A DNA stretch of 64,000 nt from Rhodomicrobium lacus (GCF_003992725.1 NZ_RZNF01000001.1:91578-155577), one strand, 5' to 3'. Positions 49,588 through 59,439 are shown, counted from the stretch's first letter. The notes: generated from the letters alone by a model not told the origin. Made by a program: numbers and translations.

Positions 49588-50181
49588 GTGAGAAAAGCGC
49601 GGATCGAACGGAAGACAAAGGAAACCGGGATCGCTGTCGAGGTGAATCTGGACGGAACCGGCGCTTTTTCAATAGCGACGGGTGTCGGCTTTTTCGACCA
49701 CATGCTGGAGCAGCTTTCTAAGCACTCCCGCATCGACATCACCCTCTCGGCCGAGGGCGACCTGCATGTCGACCAGCATCACACGGTTGAAGACGTCGGC
49801 ATCGCGCTGGGGCAAGCCATCGCGCAGGCGCTGGGCGACAAGCGCGGCATCGGCCGCTACGCGCACGCCTATCTGCCCATGGACGAAACGCTGACGCGCG
49901 TGGCGCTCGATATTTCGGGCCGCCCCTACCTGATCTGGCGCGTGACGTTTCCGACCGAGAAGATCGGCCAGATGGACACGGAGCTTTTCCGCGAGTTCTT
50001 TCAGGCGCTGGCACAGAATGCCGGGATCACGCTTCACATCGAGACGCTCTACGGCGAAAATGCGCATCATATCGCCGAAAGCTGCTTCAAAGGCTTGGCG
50101 CGGGCGCTGCGCGAGGCCATTCTGATCGACGAGGCCGCGCGCGGCGAAATTCCATCGACGAAAGGGCAGCTCGGCGGGTGA
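49588..50181 (+). CDS. hisB: imidazoleglycerol-phosphate dehydratase
   Basis: A 197-residue manganese enzyme of histidine synthesis converting imidazole-glycerol phosphate to imidazole-acetol phosphate. Metal-ligand segments [11 protein letters not shown] and the C-terminal [15 protein letters not shown] are clear. It is the single-domain form without a phosphatase. GTG start with AGGA upstream. The following DUF2628 and hisH genes are closely spaced (19 and 1 bases), giving one operon. Confidence 0.97.
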   Translation: MRKARIERKTKETGIAVEVNLDGTGAFSIATGVGFFDHMLEQLSKHSRIDITLSAEGDLHVDQHHTVEDVGIALGQAIAQALGDKRGIGRYAHAYLPMDETLTRVALDISGRPYLIWRVTFPTEKIGQMDTELFREFFQALAQNAGITLHIETLYGENAHHIAESCFKGLARALREAILIDEAARGEIPSTKGQLGG

Positions 50182-50200
50182 CGCCTGGCTGGAACCGCCC

Positions 50201-50680
50201 ATGATCATTTACACTGTGCACGAGCCGCCGCACTCCACCGGCAATGTCGAGGAGCGCTCCGAACACGTTGCCTTCGTGCGTGAGGGCTTCACGTTCTGGG
50301 GCTTTCTGTTCGGCCCGTTCTGGCTGCTCTGGAATCGCCTCTGGCTGGAAGCCATCGCCGTGGCGGCGCTGGCGGCGGGGCTTTATGCAATCCTGATCCA
50401 ATTCGGCGCAGGCGAACAGACCGCGGGAATCGTCAATCTGCTTGTGGCGCTCATCATCGGCTTCGAGGGCAACGACCTCATCCGCTGGCGGCTCCAGCGT
50501 AAGGGGTACACCTTCATTTCATCCGTTGCCGGGCGCGACCGCGAGGAATGCGAGCACCGCTTCTTCGCGGCATGGATGCCTCCCGTGGCCGGGATCGGCG
50601 GCGGAAGGGCTTCCGGCCCGGTCAAGGGCGCATGGCAGACGCCGCACTCCGTGGGCACCTGGCCGGAGGCGACGGCCTGA
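50201..50680 (+). CDS. DUF2628 membrane protein
   Basis: A 159-residue protein. After a short N-terminal soluble part it has the DUF2628 core [17 protein letters not shown], then hydrophobic helices to about residue 90, and RWRLQRKGY before a soluble C-terminal tail. It lies between hisB and hisH, a position that recurs in Hyphomicrobiales and is otherwise unexplained. No enzyme role in histidine synthesis is known. Confidence 0.88.
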   Translation: MIIYTVHEPPHSTGNVEERSEHVAFVREGFTFWGFLFGPFWLLWNRLWLEAIAVAALAAGLYAILIQFGAGEQTAGIVNLLVALIIGFEGNDLIRWRLQRKGYTFISSVAGRDREECEHRFFAAWMPPVAGIGGGRASGPVKGAWQTPHSVGTWPEATA

Positions 50681-50681
50681 C

Positions 50682-51332
50682 ATGAGCGTCGCAATCGTCG
50701 ATTACCAGTCGGGAAACCTTCACTCAGCGGCCAAGGCGTTCGAGCGCGCGGCGCGCGAAGGCGGCTTCGACACCGACATCCGCGTAACCTCGGACCCCGA
50801 AGCCGTGCGCCGCGCCGACCGCGTGGTGCTGCCGGGCGTCGGTGCGTTCGGGGACTGTTATCGCGGGCTCTCGGAAACGCCCGGCATGATCGAGGCGTTG
50901 AAGGAAGCCGTGTTCGACCGCGGACGACCGTTCTTTGGCATCTGCGTCGGCATGCAGATGCTGGCGGATCGCGGGCTTGAGCATGGCGAGCACAGGGGGC
51001 TTGGCTGGATCGGCGGCGAGGTGGCCCTCATCGCGCCGTCCGACGCGCGCCTCAAGATCCCGCATATGGGCTGGAACACGCTCGACATGGCGCGCCCGCA
51101 TCCGCTGCTGGACGGCATTCCCGGCGGCGAGGAGGGCTGGCACGCCTATTTCGTGCATTCCTATCACTTCAAGCCGACGGATACGGCCGACGTGGTGGCG
51201 CGCACGGATTACGCCGGCCCGATCACGGCGCTCGTCGCTCGCGACAACATCGCGGGCAGCCAGTTCCACCCGGAGAAAAGCCAGAAGCTCGGCCTCAGGC
51301 TGATTTCAAATTTCTTGCGGTGGCGGCCTTGA
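50682..51332 (+). CDS. hisH: imidazole glycerol phosphate synthase subunit HisH
   Basis: A 216-residue class I glutamine amidotransferase that supplies ammonia to HisF. The triad is Cys88 (FGICVGMQ), His196 and Glu198 (FHPEKS). The start one base after the DUF2628 stop indicates coupling. Its end overlaps the antisense gene at 51295 by 38 bases. HisF, its partner, is not in this window. Confidence 0.97.
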   Translation: MSVAIVDYQSGNLHSAAKAFERAAREGGFDTDIRVTSDPEAVRRADRVVLPGVGAFGDCYRGLSETPGMIEALKEAVFDRGRPFFGICVGMQMLADRGLEHGEHRGLGWIGGEVALIAPSDARLKIPHMGWNTLDMARPHPLLDGIPGGEEGWHAYFVHSYHFKPTDTADVVARTDYAGPITALVARDNIAGSQFHPEKSQKLGLRLISNFLRWRP

Positions 51333-51666
51333 GGTGACGCGAAGTCTGCCCGTTGCGGCTGAAGATGGCCTTGAGGATCTGGCTTTTCGATCGCGCGTCG
51401 GCGATCTGCGAGACCTTCTCGCCAAACGCGTCGCTCGTATTGAACGCCACGGCCTCTTCGCCCGTCTCGCAGACAAGCAGGCGGTCCCGGAATGTAAGGT
51501 CCTGCATCAGGGCCGCGCGAATTTCGTCAGCCGTTGCCTCGGTGCGGATGAACCAGACCCCCGTCATCGGGTGTTCCCATTCCGTTGCGAGCCTGCGGAG
51601 GGTATCGGCTGCCTTCGCGGCGCGCTTCTCACGGTGAAACTCCCAGCAGACGAGATAACGGCGCAT
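51295..51666 (-). CDS. hypothetical small protein, Cas2/VapD-like predicted topology
   Basis: A 123-residue protein on the strand opposite the his genes, lying in the 471-base gap between hisH and hisA and overlapping the hisH end by 38 bases. The ATG at 51666 opens RRYLVCWEF, an ideal first strand, followed by a helix ([10 protein letters not shown]), a strand GVWFIRT, a helix [13 protein letters not shown] and a strand DRLLVCET. This beta-alpha-beta-beta-alpha-beta order is that of small ferredoxin-like proteins such as Cas2, VapD and the SinR family. The C-terminal 45 residues are basic. No cas genes are nearby, so a CRISPR role is unlikely. Function unknown. Confidence 0.6.
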   Translation of the reverse strand: MRRYLVCWEFHREKRAAKAADTLRRLATEWEHPMTGVWFIRTEATADEIRAALMQDLTFRDRLLVCETGEEAVAFNTSDAFGEKVSQIADARSKSQILKAIFSRNGQTSRHLKAATARNLKSA

Positions 51667-51803
51667 CGCACACTCTTCGCATAACTCGGTTTGAACGGGG
51701 CCTCTCGGACTGATACTAAAGGAAAGCCGACGCGTCCGGTCAAAGAAAACAGCCTGCGCTCGTGGTGTTGATCCACGTGTGTTTAATCCTGGGGACAACT
51801 TGA

Positions 51804-52535
51804 ATGATTCTCTATCCCGCCATCGATCTCAAAGACGGGCAATGCGTGCGCTTGAAACAAGGTCTGATGGATCAGGCCACGGTGTTCAACGACGACCCGG
51901 CGGATCAGGCGAGGCAGTTCCAGGCGCAAGGCTTCTCCGCGTTGCATGTCGTGGACCTGAACGGCGCGTTTGAAGGCCGCTCGGTCAACGCCGACGCCGT
52001 GACGCACATCCTCGCGGCGGTCACGATCCCGGTGCAGCTCGGCGGCGGTATACGCACGCTCGAAGGCGTGTCGCACTGGATCGACCGGGGCGTGTCGCGG
52101 GTGATCCTCGGCACGGCCGCCGTGCGCGATCCTCATCTCGTGAAGGAAGCGTGCGCCCGCTTTCCGGGAAAGATCGCGGTCGGCATCGATGCGAAGGATG
52201 GCCGCGTTGCGGTACAGGGCTGGGCCGAAACGTCCGAGCTTTCGGCTGTGGACCTTGCGCAGCGCCTTGCCGACGTGGGCGTCGCCGCGATCATCTACAC
52301 CGACATCGCGCGGGACGGCATGCTGACCGGCCTCAATCTCGAAGCGACCGCCGAACTGGCCCGCGCCGTGCACATTCCCGTGATCGCGTCCGGCGGACTT
52401 GCCGGCATCGCCGACATCGAAAGGCTTCTGTCCCCGGCCCATGCCATCATCGCGGGCGCTATCGCGGGCCGTGCGCTTTACGACGGGCGGCTCGATCCCA
52501 AGGCGGCGCTTGCGCTCATCGGCGGGGCATCCTGA
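51804..52535 (+). CDS. hisA: phosphoribosylformimino-5-aminoimidazole carboxamide ribotide isomerase
   Basis: A 243-residue TIM-barrel isomerase of histidine synthesis. [16 protein letters not shown] at the N-terminus (catalytic Asp8), LGGGIRT, and the second aspartate in [11 protein letters not shown] are diagnostic. It is separated from hisH by the antisense gene. hisF, which usually follows hisA, does not; a DUF3108 gene comes next. Confidence 0.97.
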   Translation: MILYPAIDLKDGQCVRLKQGLMDQATVFNDDPADQARQFQAQGFSALHVVDLNGAFEGRSVNADAVTHILAAVTIPVQLGGGIRTLEGVSHWIDRGVSRVILGTAAVRDPHLVKEACARFPGKIAVGIDAKDGRVAVQGWAETSELSAVDLAQRLADVGVAAIIYTDIARDGMLTGLNLEATAELARAVHIPVIASGGLAGIADIERLLSPAHAIIAGAIAGRALYDGRLDPKAALALIGGAS

Positions 52536-52591
52536 TCCCGCGAAGGAAACGCAAGCTTCGCCTCATCTCGCGGGTTTATCTGTCACCTGAT

Positions 52592-52609
52592 CGGGGCGTT
52601 AACGCCCCG
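52592..52609. terminator. perfect palindrome after hisA
   Basis: CGGGGCGTTAACGCCCCG is an exact 18-base palindrome, 57 bases after the hisA stop. As RNA it gives a seven-base-pair GC stem with a TTAA loop, but no T-run follows (TTGCC). It may be a weak terminator or an operator for the next gene. Confidence 0.4.
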
Positions 52610-52669
52610 TTGCCTTCTGCAACACATAATTGACGAAATCCGCCACTACCGGCAAAGGAGTGGCAAACG

Positions 52670-54028
52670 ATGCCTGCGAAAGGAAGAGCCTCCTTAATGG
52701 CAAAGCGACCGTTGCTTGGCAGCGATAGGGCGGGCCCCGCTGCTGTTTTCTTCCTTTTGCTTCTGCTTTTCGCCTCTGCTTCCATAGTCAGGGCGCGCGC
52801 GGAGGAGACGCCGCAAGGCAGCGTCCCCGCGAGCGATGCCCCGTCGGAAAAGAAGGCGGAGGAAAAAAGAACCGAGGCTCCCCCGCATTCAGAGGCTGTC
52901 AAGCCCGTGGAGAAGGCCGAGGCTTCCCCCTCACCGGAACAGAAAGCCGAAGCTCCGCAGCGTGCGGAAAAAGTCGAAGCCTCTCAGCCACCGGAAAAAA
53001 AGGCCGAGGCGGCGCCTGATGCAAGGTCCGACAGCGACAAGCCGCTTCCCAAGGCAGCCGACGCCCCGGAAGCGAAGCGACCTTCCCAGACCCAGACGAG
53101 CGCTTCCGGCAATGCCAAGACCGGCGGCGACGGCAAGGAAGCGCGCCCCGCAGATAAAGCCGCGGAGAAGTCTTCGGCAGAGCGCGAACGTGCCGCCGAG
53201 AAGGCTGCCGACCAGCCGAAGAGCCTCACGCCCAGAATCGACGGCGGCAATGGCGACCTCGCCGTGCGCAGTTCCACCATCAACGCCCTCTACCGCATCC
53301 ACTGGATCGGCGCGCATATCGGCGATTTCCGCATCCGCTCGTCGATCACGAACCGCCAATATTCCTTGCAGGCCGACGCCAATATCAGCGTCTTGTTCGG
53401 CAGCGTGAGCTGGCAGGGCGTGACATCGAGCAGCGGGCTCATGACGGCCAACGGACCTGTTCCGCAAAACTACATTTTCCGCTACCAGACGGGCAATCGC
53501 GGGGAGACGGTGGAATTGCGCTTCCAGCAGAGGATGGTGCGCGACATTCTGATCAACCCGCCCGCGCGGCCGGGCCCGCGCAATGCCCCGATCACGGCGG
53601 CGCATCTGCAGAACGTGGTCGATCCCTTGAGCGCGCTCGTCCTTCTTTCGCAGGCGCGGCTCGCGAAAAATACGGGCGAAGGTGCCTGCAACAAGCGCCT
53701 GCCGATCTTCGACGGCAAGATCCGTTATGACCTTGTGCTGTCGCCGAAGGGGACGCGATCGGTCTCGGGAGCCGGCAAACTCAGGGGGCCGGCCTATGTC
53801 TGCAGCGTGCGTTATGTTCCGATTGCGGGCTACAAGCTGGGCAAACCCGGCGAAAATGATTATGCAACCGGAAATACCGGTATAGAAGTTTGGCTTGTAC
53901 CGTTGCCGGAAGCAGGTTTAATAGTACCCTACTATGTGCATGTGCCGACCCCCGCAGGCACCGCTTCCCTTGTGACAGCGACATTCAACGTGGAAACGGT
54001 CGGGGGGCGTCATGCACTCGCCGAGTGA
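52670..54028 (+). CDS. DUF3108 exported protein with Lys/Glu/Ala/Pro-rich arm
   Basis: A 452-residue protein. A signal-like hydrophobic segment (AAVFFLLLLLFASASIV, about 24-40) is followed by about 150 residues of repetitive Lys/Glu/Ala/Pro (EKAEA, EKKAEA-type), then a folded domain from about 190 (STINALYRIHWIGAHIGDF) that matches DUF3108, a periplasmic beta-rich family found in Alphaproteobacteria. The charged arm may span the periplasm or bind cell wall (inference). An ATG nine codons later is an alternative start. It is unrelated to the his genes. Confidence 0.82.
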   Translation: MPAKGRASLMAKRPLLGSDRAGPAAVFFLLLLLFASASIVRARAEETPQGSVPASDAPSEKKAEEKRTEAPPHSEAVKPVEKAEASPSPEQKAEAPQRAEKVEASQPPEKKAEAAPDARSDSDKPLPKAADAPEAKRPSQTQTSASGNAKTGGDGKEARPADKAAEKSSAERERAAEKAADQPKSLTPRIDGGNGDLAVRSSTINALYRIHWIGAHIGDFRIRSSITNRQYSLQADANISVLFGSVSWQGVTSSSGLMTANGPVPQNYIFRYQTGNRGETVELRFQQRMVRDILINPPARPGPRNAPITAAHLQNVVDPLSALVLLSQARLAKNTGEGACNKRLPIFDGKIRYDLVLSPKGTRSVSGAGKLRGPAYVCSVRYVPIAGYKLGKPGENDYATGNTGIEVWLVPLPEAGLIVPYYVHVPTPAGTASLVTATFNVETVGGRHALAE

Positions 54029-54191
54029 AGAGGGGAAAGACACGGGCTACCATTCGCGACGATAGGCTGAGCTGCCGACGAAATCACGGCGGGCTCGCTT
54101 TATTGCCGCAGGCGCACCTCTTCGCACACGCATCGCGCCGAAGCCTGATACATAACCACCAACAGCGTGCGGTTTATCAGAAAGTCCGCTC

Positions 54192-57100
54192 ATGAGCGCA
54201 TCAACGCAGACGGCTTCCATCAAGCCATCCCAGTCCCGTCATGTTACGGCGGTGCTGGGTCCGACCAATACCGGCAAGACGCACTTGGCCATCGAGCGCA
54301 TGCTCGGACACGAAAGCGGACTGATCGGCCTGCCTCTCAGGCTTCTCGCCCGCGAAGTGTACGACAAGATCGTCGCGCAGATCGGCCCGCGCGACGTTGC
54401 GCTCATCACGGGCGAAGAGAAGATCAAGCCCGAACGTCCGCGTTATTACGTCTGCACCGTCGAGGCAATGCCGCGCGATGTGGAGGTCGACTTCCTGGCC
54501 GTCGACGAAATTCAGCTTGCGGCCGATCCGGACCGGGGCCACGTCTTCACCGACCGCCTGTTCCACGCACGCGGGACAAGCGAGACGCTGCTGCTCGGCG
54601 CCTCGACCATGACGGATGCGATCCGCGAACTGATCCCCGGCGCGAACTTCATCGCGCGCCCCCGTCTGTCTAAGCTGACCTACTCCGGCCAGAAGAAGAT
54701 CACGCGGCTGCAAAGCCGCTCCGCCATCGTGGCGTTCTCCGCGAACGACGTTTACGCCATTGCCGAACTGATCCGCCGCCAGCGCGGCGGCGCTGCCGTC
54801 GTGCTCGGCGCGCTTTCGCCCCGTACGCGCAACGCGCAGGTCGCGCTCTATCAGAACGGCGATGTGGATTTCATCGTCGCGACCGACGCCATCGGCATGG
54901 GCCTCAATCTCGACGTCGATCATGTCGCTTTCGCCGGAACCCGCAAGTTCGACGGGCGGAATCACCGTGACCTTACGCCCGCCGAGATCGGCCAGATCGC
55001 GGGCCGCGCGGGCCGCCATCTGAACGACGGCACTTTCGGCGTGACCGCCGATGTGGACCCCTTCGATCAGGATGTCGTCAACAAGCTCGAAAATCACGAT
55101 TTCGAGCCGGTGAAGCTGCTGCAGTGGCGCAATACGCGCCTCGATTTCGACAGCGTCGATCGTCTGAAGGACAGTCTGCGCCAGTTGCCGGACCATCCGC
55201 GTCTTACGCGCGTGCGCACGGCAGATGATGTCGAAGCGCTCGATCTCGCCGCCAGCGATCCTCGCATCGCGGAACTCGCGACCGGCCCCGGCGCGGTGAA
55301 GCGGCTTTGGGATGTCTGCCAGGTGCCGGACTACCGCAAGGTCGGCCCGAACCAGCACGGCGATCTCGTCGCCATCCTGTACAAGCACATCATGACAGGC
55401 GAGGGCCTGATTCCGGAAGACTGGTTCGCCCAGCAGGTCGAACAGGCCGACCGCACCGACGGCGACATCGACACGCTGTCGAACCGCATCGCGCACATCC
55501 GCACCTGGACGTTCGTCTCGAACCGCTCCGAGTGGCTCAAGGACCCCGAGCACTGGCAGGGCAAGACGCGCGAGATCGAGGACAGGCTCTCCGACGCGCT
55601 GCACGAGCAGTTGACGCAGCGCTTCGTGGACAAGCGAACGAGCGTGCTCATGAAGAGCATGCGCGACAAGGACAGCCTCTTCGCCGAGATCGAGAAGGAC
55701 GGCCGCGTCGTCGTGGAGAAGCATTACGTCGGCAAGCTCGAAGGATTCTGCTTCACGCCCGACCTCGAAGCCACGTCCGGCATCAACGGCAAGGCCGCGC
55801 GCAACGCCGCAGCGAAGGTGCTGGTGCATGAACTTGCCGCCCGCGCGGATCGTCTCGCATCGGCACCCGATACGGGTTTCACGCTGACACGCGAGGGGCG
55901 GATCGTCTGGGAAAACCAGGAGATCGGCAAGCTCGCCGCGAGCGAAGATCCGCTTAAGCCGGCCTTCGTGCTGAACTCGGACGAGCATCTCGCCGCCATC
56001 GACAAGGAAAATATCGGCAAGCGCGTCGATACGTGGCTCCAGCACTATATCGAGGTGCGTCTCAAGCCGCTCGTCGAGATCGCCAAGGCCGAGGAAATCA
56101 CCGGCCTTGCGCGCGGTATCGCGTTTCGCCTGCGCGAAAGTTTCGGCATCCTCAAGCGCGATACCGTGGCCGAGGAAATCAAGTCGCTCGACCAAGATGG
56201 CCGCGCCCAGCTTCGCAAATATGGCGTCCGTTTCGGCGCGCATCACATCTATTTCCCGCTGCTTTTGAAGCCTGCCTCGGCGGATCTGCTGCTGCTGTTC
56301 TGGCTCCTGAAAAGTGGCGCCGAGCATAATTTGACGCCGGCATCCATCGGCGAGGCTCCACGCCAGGGTTTGACGTCGGTGCCGAAGACCGCCGAGTTGC
56401 CGGAGGCGTTCTATCGCGCGGCGGGTTTCCACGTATGCGGACCGCGCGCCGTGCGCATCGACATGCTGGAACGGCTCGCCGACATCATCCGGCCGCTCAC
56501 CACGTGGAAGCCGACCGACACCAGCGCCGAGCCGCCGGCTGGCGCGGCGGGCGGCGGCGCTTTCCGCATCCGGCCCGAGATGATGTCCATCATGGGCTGT
56601 TCGGCCGAAGAACTGGGGGCGATCCTCGAATCGCTCGGATTCCGCCGCGAGAAGCGCCCCGTCAAGAAGGCCCCGGCCACTGACGTCGCGCAGGCCGCAA
56701 CGGGCGCCGAACCGTCGGTCGTGACGGAAGCAGCAGCCGAAGCCCAGACCGCCGGACCGGAAGGCGAACTCGCGCCGGAAGGCGCGCCGCAAGCTTTCTC
56801 GCAGGCCGAACACCAGGACGGCGTTTCCATCGAACCTGCGCAGGAAGAAGCTGCCGAAGCAGCCGCAACCGTCGCGCGGGGCGTGGCCGAGCCGCACGCC
56901 GAGGCGTCGGCGGACGAGCCCGCTGTTTCGGAAGCGACCTCCGCTGCCGCCGAAAACGCCGAGCCGGAGTTTGAGGAAGTCTGGCGTTTCCGTCGGCCGA
57001 AGCCGAAATTCGAGCGCGGCGAAGGACAGGGAGACCGTCGCCCGCAGCATCGCCGCCATGGCGGCGCAGGCCATGGCGATCGCCCACAGGGCGAGCGCGG

Positions 57101-57614
57101 CGGTCAGCGGCAGCCCGGAGAACGCGGCCCGCGTCACCGTTCCGATACCCCACACCAGCCGGCAGCCGCCGCTGGCGCGGAGGCCCAGGCAGGACAGAAT
57201 GAGAGCGCTGCCGCGGGTGGCGACCGCAGAGAGCCGCGCCGCGATTTCTCGCGCGACCGCGGCGGCCCGCGCGATCAGAACCGCGAGCGGGGCGACCGTA
57301 ACCGCCACCAGCCGCGCTCCGATGGCAATCGCGATCGCCCGCAAGGCGAACGTCAGGGCGACGGACCACGCCCCGACAATGCCGAACGCCGTTCGGGCGG
57401 CGGCCAGCCGAACCGGCCTCAGCATCAGCGCTCCGACCGGCCGAACGACCGCAATCGCGATGCGCGGCCTCCACGTCCGCAGGGCAGGCAGCCCATCGCC
57501 GCCAGCGCGGCACCAAAACGGGCTTCCGGTGCGGTCGATCCCGATTCACCCTTCGCGGCACTGAGCCAGCTCAAGGAGCGCCTCGAAAAACAGACCGAGG
57601 ATCAGACCGCTTGA
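54192..57614 (+). CDS. SUV3/MgpS-like DEAD-box-related helicase with Arg/Gly-rich tail
   Basis: A 1140-residue superfamily 2 helicase. Walker A is GPTNTGKT (23-30), motif II is DEIQ (105-108), and QIAGRAGRH (about 268-276) is motif VI. The helicase core resembles mitochondrial SUV3 RNA helicases and bacterial MgpS. A long middle domain of unknown fold follows to about residue 825. Residues about 826-1140 are low in complexity: first Ala/Glu/Pro, then Arg/Gly/Asp/Gln (RPQGER, QGERGG), ending in a short helix SPFAALSQLKERLE. The tail is likely disordered and RNA-binding. The next gene starts in the stop codon, so they are coupled. SUV3 partners with a nuclease in RNA decay; the bacterial role is unknown. 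Confidence 0.88.
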   Translation: MSASTQTASIKPSQSRHVTAVLGPTNTGKTHLAIERMLGHESGLIGLPLRLLAREVYDKIVAQIGPRDVALITGEEKIKPERPRYYVCTVEAMPRDVEVDFLAVDEIQLAADPDRGHVFTDRLFHARGTSETLLLGASTMTDAIRELIPGANFIARPRLSKLTYSGQKKITRLQSRSAIVAFSANDVYAIAELIRRQRGGAAVVLGALSPRTRNAQVALYQNGDVDFIVATDAIGMGLNLDVDHVAFAGTRKFDGRNHRDLTPAEIGQIAGRAGRHLNDGTFGVTADVDPFDQDVVNKLENHDFEPVKLLQWRNTRLDFDSVDRLKDSLRQLPDHPRLTRVRTADDVEALDLAASDPRIAELATGPGAVKRLWDVCQVPDYRKVGPNQHGDLVAILYKHIMTGEGLIPEDWFAQQVEQADRTDGDIDTLSNRIAHIRTWTFVSNRSEWLKDPEHWQGKTREIEDRLSDALHEQLTQRFVDKRTSVLMKSMRDKDSLFAEIEKDGRVVVEKHYVGKLEGFCFTPDLEATSGINGKAARNAAAKVLVHELAARADRLASAPDTGFTLTREGRIVWENQEIGKLAASEDPLKPAFVLNSDEHLAAIDKENIGKRVDTWLQHYIEVRLKPLVEIAKAEEITGLARGIAFRLRESFGILKRDTVAEEIKSLDQDGRAQLRKYGVRFGAHHIYFPLLLKPASADLLLLFWLLKSGAEHNLTPASIGEAPRQGLTSVPKTAELPEAFYRAAGFHVCGPRAVRIDMLERLADIIRPLTTWKPTDTSAEPPAGAAGGGAFRIRPEMMSIMGCSAEELGAILESLGFRREKRPVKKAPATDVAQAATGAEPSVVTEAAAEAQTAGPEGELAPEGAPQAFSQAEHQDGVSIEPAQEEAAEAAATVARGVAEPHAEASADEPAVSEATSAAAENAEPEFEEVWRFRRPKPKFERGEGQGDRRPQHRRHGGAGHGDRPQGERGGQRQPGERGPRHRSDTPHQPAAAAGAEAQAGQNESAAAGGDRREPRRDFSRDRGGPRDQNRERGDRNRHQPRSDGNRDRPQGERQGDGPRPDNAERRSGGGQPNRPQHQRSDRPNDRNRDARPPRPQGRQPIAASAAPKRASGAVDPDSPFAALSQLKERLEKQTEDQTA

Positions 57615-57928
57615 CAGCACCGGACGAGCAGCGCCTCGACAAGTGGCTCTGGCATGCGCGGTTCGTGAAATCGCGCAGCCTCGCCGCGAAGCTCATCGAG
57701 GAGGGCTGCATCCGGGTCAACCGTCAACGCGTCGTGAAAGCCGCCACCTGCATCAAGTGCGGCGACGTGCTGACGGCGAGTCTGTTCGGGCGTGTTCGCG
57801 TGATCGAGATACGCGGCATCGGCGAGCGGCGCGGGCCTCCCGAGGAAGCCGCCGCGCTTTATAGCGAGCGGCTGGGGCCGCAGTCGCCGGTCTCTGGAGG
57901 CGGCGAAGCGAGCGAATCGAACGCCTGA
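57611..57928 (+). CDS. S4-domain RNA-binding protein (HSP15-like)
   Basis: A 105-residue protein with an S4 domain: RLDKWLWHARFVKSRSLAAK, then EEGCIRVNRQRV. HSP15 binds stalled 50S subunits carrying nascent chains. The start is TTG overlapping the helicase stop as TTGA, so it is translated with the helicase, consistent with a shared RNA task. It is shorter than E. coli HSP15 by about 30 residues. Confidence 0.9.
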   Translation: MTAPDEQRLDKWLWHARFVKSRSLAAKLIEEGCIRVNRQRVVKAATCIKCGDVLTASLFGRVRVIEIRGIGERRGPPEEAAALYSERLGPQSPVSGGGEASESNA

Positions 57929-58071
57929 AGCGAGGCCTTTCGCGCGGAGGAGCCGATCAGCGCATGCTCATCGGTCCATGAAGTCTCGCCGGAGGCTTCC
58001 CCGCCAGCTCCATCGGGGCAGCCACGTGAGCCGCATGCTGCTGGGGCGCCGTACGTAAAACCGCTTGCGCT

Positions 58072-59439
58072 CTATCGACCGCCCCGCCGCGCCACGTCGC
58101 GCCGAATCTCGGCCCATGCGCGCAGCCGTTCCTCGATACGGACCTCGTAGCCGCGCCCCCTCGGATGGTAAAACTCGGCGCGCTCCAGCCCGTCCGGGAA
58201 GTAATTCTGACCCGAGACGCCTTCTTCCGTCTCATGATCGTAGACATAGCCCGCGCCATATCCTTCGCTCTTCATGAGCTTCGTCGGCGCGTTGAGGATG
58301 TGCTTCGGTGGCGGCAGCGAGCCGCTTTCCTTCGCATAGCGCATCGCCGCGCCATAGGCCTTGTAGGCCGCGTTCGATTTCGGCGCGGTGGCGAGATAGA
58401 CGACGCATTGCGCGAGCGCGAGTTCGCCTTCGGGGCTACCGAGGAAGTCGTAAGCGTCCTTCGCGGCGATGGCCTGCACGAGCGCGTTGTGATCGGCAAG
58501 CCCAATATCCTCCACCGCCATGCGAACCATGCGCCGCGCGAGATACAGCGGGGCCTCGCCGCCGTCGATCATGCGGCAGAACCAGTAGAGCGCCGCGTCG
58601 GGATCGGAGCCACGCACCGCCTTGTGCAGCGCGCTGATGAGATCGTAATGGCCGTCGCGGTTCTTGTCGTAAAGCGGCGCGCGGCGCTGCACGATTTCGG
58701 TCAGTTCGGGCGCGTCGATGGGTTGCGACGGATCGCGGCCGATGGCGAACACGTCTTCCGTGAGATTGAGCGCGGTGCGCCCGTCGCCGTCCGCCATGCC
58801 GATCAGCGCGGCCCGCGCGTCCGCCGTCAGCGGCAGTGTCTTGCCGAGCACGCTTTCCGCGCGCGCGAGAAGCTGCCCGATGTTCTCATCCGTCAGACGC
58901 CTGAAGACGAGCACCTTGGCGCGCGACAGAAGAGCGCCGTTGAGTTCGAAGGAGGGGTTTTCCGTCGTCGCGCCGATCAGGATGATGGTCCCGTCCTCGA
59001 CGAAGGGCAGAAACGAGTCCTGCTGCGAGCGGTTGAAGCGGTGGATTTCGTCCACGAAAAGGATCGTGCCCTGACCGAAGCGCTGGCGATCCTTCGCGGC
59101 GTCGAACACCTTGCGCAGGTCCGCCACGCCGGAAAAGATCGCGGAGATCTGCTCGAAATGCGCGCCCGCACCCTTCGCCATGAGCCGCGCGACGGTGGTC
59201 TTGCCGGTGCCGGGCGGCCCCCAGAAGATCATGGATCGCGGAGCTTCGCCATCCGCGATGCGGCGCAGCGGGCCACCCTCGCCGAGGAGATGCTCCTGCC
59301 CGATCACCTCGCCGAGCGAAGCCGGACGCAGCCGGTCGGGAAGCGGTCGCGACGCCAGCACGGCGGGCGACGGCGGCACGCTTTCAAACAGCGTTGCGCC
59401 TTCGTACGGTGCGGATGATGATGAGCGCGGTTTGGCCAT
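58072..59439 (-). CDS. rarA: replication-associated recombination protein A (MgsA/RarA)
   Basis: A 455-residue AAA+ protein of the clamp-loader family acting at stalled replication forks. Walker A is GPPGTGKT (74-81), the Walker B region has FVDEIHRF, and ATTENPSFELNGALLSR is a RarA hallmark. The C-terminal tetramerisation part is complete. The longer frame above the ATG at 59439 has poor coding quality. It is convergent with the S4 gene. Confidence 0.96.
   Translation of the reverse strand: MAKPRSSSSAPYEGATLFESVPPSPAVLASRPLPDRLRPASLGEVIGQEHLLGEGGPLRRIADGEAPRSMIFWGPPGTGKTTVARLMAKGAGAHFEQISAIFSGVADLRKVFDAAKDRQRFGQGTILFVDEIHRFNRSQQDSFLPFVEDGTIILIGATTENPSFELNGALLSRAKVLVFRRLTDENIGQLLARAESVLGKTLPLTADARAALIGMADGDGRTALNLTEDVFAIGRDPSQPIDAPELTEIVQRRAPLYDKNRDGHYDLISALHKAVRGSDPDAALYWFCRMIDGGEAPLYLARRMVRMAVEDIGLADHNALVQAIAAKDAYDFLGSPEGELALAQCVVYLATAPKSNAAYKAYGAAMRYAKESGSLPPPKHILNAPTKLMKSEGYGAGYVYDHETEEGVSGQNYFPDGLERAEFYHPRGRGYEVRIEERLRAWAEIRRDVARRGGR

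Noticed and set aside
51295..51666. CRISPR adaptation module
   Set aside because: The Cas2-like topology has no cas1 neighbour and there is no repeat-spacer array in the window.
54201..57425. 1074-codon open frame on the minus strand
   Set aside because: It mirrors the helicase gene in GC-rich sequence; it lacks a ribosome site and family motifs, while the plus frame has full helicase motifs.
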